64,000 nucleotides of DNA from Synechococcus sp. Tobar12-5m-g. GTDB lineage: Bacteria; Cyanobacteriota; Cyanobacteriia; PCC-6307; Cyanobiaceae. Where the stretch lies: NCBI RefSeq assembly GCF_024345415.1, contig NZ_JAGQBB010000003.1:62001-126000 (forward strand), written 5' to 3'. The notes under the pieces were generated by a model. The model worked only from the letters and a program-made list of their open reading frames with translations, was not told where the DNA came from and did not search any database. Below, one piece after another: positions 62,778 through 64,000 of this stretch (positions are counted from its first letter, which is position 1; each line of letters begins with the position of its first letter). The translations under genes and the position numbers were made by a program.

Positions 62778-64000
62778 TTGATCCCGATCCTGCTCGGACA
62801 TCCCTGGCCCCTGGGGGCGAGTCTCACCTCCCGGGGGGTCAACTTCTCGGTGGTGGCCCCCCTGGCCTCGCGGGTGGAACTGCTGCTGTTCCGCGATGGG
62901 GCAGCTGCGGAGCCCTACCGGGTGCTGAACCTCGACGGCCAGCACCGCTCAGGCGACCACTGGCATGGGGAGGTGGAGGGGGTCGGGATCGGCTGCTGCT
63001 ATGGCTACCGGGTCTACGGACCGCGCCAGCCGGGGATGCATGGCTTCAATCCCGCCAAGGTGCTGCTCGACCCTTGCGCCCGGGCGATCACCGGCTGGGA
63101 GGTGTACCAGCGCCGGGACGCCACCGGCACGGTGCCCAACACCTCCTCCTGCCTGAAGGGGGTGGTGACGGAGAGGGACCGCTTCGACTTCGACGCCGCG
63201 CCAAGGCCCCGCCACAACTGGCAGCGCAGCGTGATCTATGAGCTCCACGTGGCGGGATTCAGCCACGGCGAAGGAAGCCCCACCCCAGCAGAGCGCCAGG
63301 GCACCCTGCTGGGCCTGATCGACACCCTCCCCTACCTGAAGAGCCTGGGGGTGACCACCATCGAGTTGCTGCCGGTGATGGCCTTCGATCCCCAGGACGC
63401 CCCAACCGGCCGGCAGAACTACTGGGGCTACAGCCCCCTGAGCTGGATGGCACCGCACCAGGGCTACCTGGTCGGCCACGACCCCCTGGAGGCCCGGCAG
63501 CAGGTGAGAGCCCTGGTCACCGCCTGCCACCAGGCCGGCCTGGAGGTGCTGCTGGACGTGGTCTTCAACCACACCAGCGAGGGCAACCAGCAGGGCCCCA
63601 CCCTCAGCTGGCGCGGCTTCGGCGATGCCCTCTATTACCAGCAAACCTCAGACGGCGATTACCTCGATGTGACCGGCTGCGGCAACACGATCGCGGCCAA
63701 CCGGCCCCTGGTGCGGCGCCTGATCCTGGAGGCCCTGCGCTGCTGGTCCCTGGAGCTCGGCATCGACGGCTTCCGCTTCGATCTGGGCATCGCCCTCTCC
63801 CGGGGGGAAGGACTGGCCCCCCTGGACCAACCGCCCCTGTTCGAGGAGATCGAGGCCGATCCTGAGCTGAGCGATCTGAAGCTGGTCAGCGAACCGTGGG
63901 ACTGCGGCGGCCTTTACCGGCTCAGCGACTTCCCTGCCCAACGGATGGGCACCTGGAACGGCCGCTTCCGCGACGATTTGCGCCGCTTCTGGAAAGGCGA
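62778..64000 (+). CDS. glgX: Glycogen debranching enzyme GlgX/isoamylase-type (5' part, runs off the window)
   Basis: 407 codons are visible. An N-terminal CBM48-like domain (SRGVNFSVVAPLASRVELLLF in part) precedes the GH13 barrel. That barrel has DVVFNHTSEG, GIDGFRFDLG with the nucleophile Asp, and KLVSEPWD with the acid Glu. It hydrolyses alpha-1,6 branches of glycogen. A TTG at 62778 is the proposed start; no ATG is nearby. The 62500-62777 region upstream carries the divergent hup/glgX promoters. Confidence 0.92.
   Translation, partial: MIPILLGHPWPLGASLTSRGVNFSVVAPLASRVELLLFRDGAAAEPYRVLNLDGQHRSGDHWHGEVEGVGIGCCYGYRVYGPRQPGMHGFNPAKVLLDPCARAITGWEVYQRRDATGTVPNTSSCLKGVVTERDRFDFDAAPRPRHNWQRSVIYELHVAGFSHGEGSPTPAERQGTLLGLIDTLPYLKSLGVTTIELLPVMAFDPQDAPTGRQNYWGYSPLSWMAPHQGYLVGHDPLEARQQVRALVTACHQAGLEVLLDVVFNHTSEGNQQGPTLSWRGFGDALYYQQTSDGDYLDVTGCGNTIAANRPLVRRLILEALRCWSLELGIDGFRFDLGIALSRGEGLAPLDQPPLFEEIEADPELSDLKLVSEPWDCGGLYRLSDFPAQRMGTWNGRFRDDLRRFWKG

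Noticed and set aside
1-64000. CRISPR array
   Set aside because: No regularly spaced direct repeats of CRISPR type and no cas genes were seen.

Overview
The window is chromosomal DNA from a high-GC picocyanobacterium of the Cyanobium/Synechococcus type. The evidence is a cyanobacterial-length rpsN, a cyAbrB-type regulator, the gluQ-hup-glgX neighbourhood, a tRNA without encoded CCA, and picocyanobacteria-like housekeeping proteins. Everything here is read from sequence only; no database search was run.

Layout. (1) About 1-5.1 kb is the end of a mobile element: a partial DUF3854-type primase-like gene, a RecD/Dda-like helicase, a small ribbon-helix-helix-like protein and a large serine recombinase. 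It abuts a type IV pilin-like gene. (2) About 5.1-9.1 kb is decayed: pilin remnants, a DUF4143-type ATPase, a VapBC pair and an Uma2-like gene, all with frame breaks or stops. (3) About 9.1-21.5 kb is ordinary core: lepA, a glycerol-dehydrogenase-like gene, an intact Phd/PIN toxin-antitoxin pair, a NifU-like scaffold, serS, rseP, nth, rpsN, pnp, rsmI and tRNA-Arg(UCU). (4) 21,541-59,339 is an integrated genomic island of about 37.8 kb. It is delimited by a 49-bp perfect direct repeat that includes the 3' part of the tRNA-Arg gene. (5) About 59.3-64 kb is core again: a cupin, a fatty-acid desaturase, gluQ, HU and the 5' part of a glycogen-debranching enzyme.

Inside the island. A tyrosine integrase and a small excisionase-like protein sit beside the tRNA, followed by a primase-helicase related to the one at the left edge of the window. 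Next is an accessory stretch of small cyanobacterial genes (LOG-like, DUF2256, NTF2-like, thermonuclease-like, cyAbrB). A low-GC cassette follows at 33.9-36.9 kb: a PD-(D/E)XK-like protein, a nucleoside-phosphorylase-like protein and an unknown. The right 20 kb is a type I BREX operon on the minus strand in the order brxA, brxB, brxC, [AAA/DUF234 ATPase], pglX, [TerB-like + dynamin-like GTPase], [dynamin-like GTPase], pglZ, brxL. It converges on an Mrr-type nuclease gene.

Most interesting points. Two large dynamin-like GTPases are built into the BREX operon between pglX and pglZ, the first joined to pglX by a 4-bp stop/start overlap. This suggests a membrane- or GTP-linked BREX variant. The pglX specificity region is visibly AT-richer than its flanks, as expected after recombination. 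The low-GC cassette looks like a second, unrelated defence module. Many apparent frameshifts in the window are single-base losses in G/C runs, so sequencing error must be considered before calling those genes dead.
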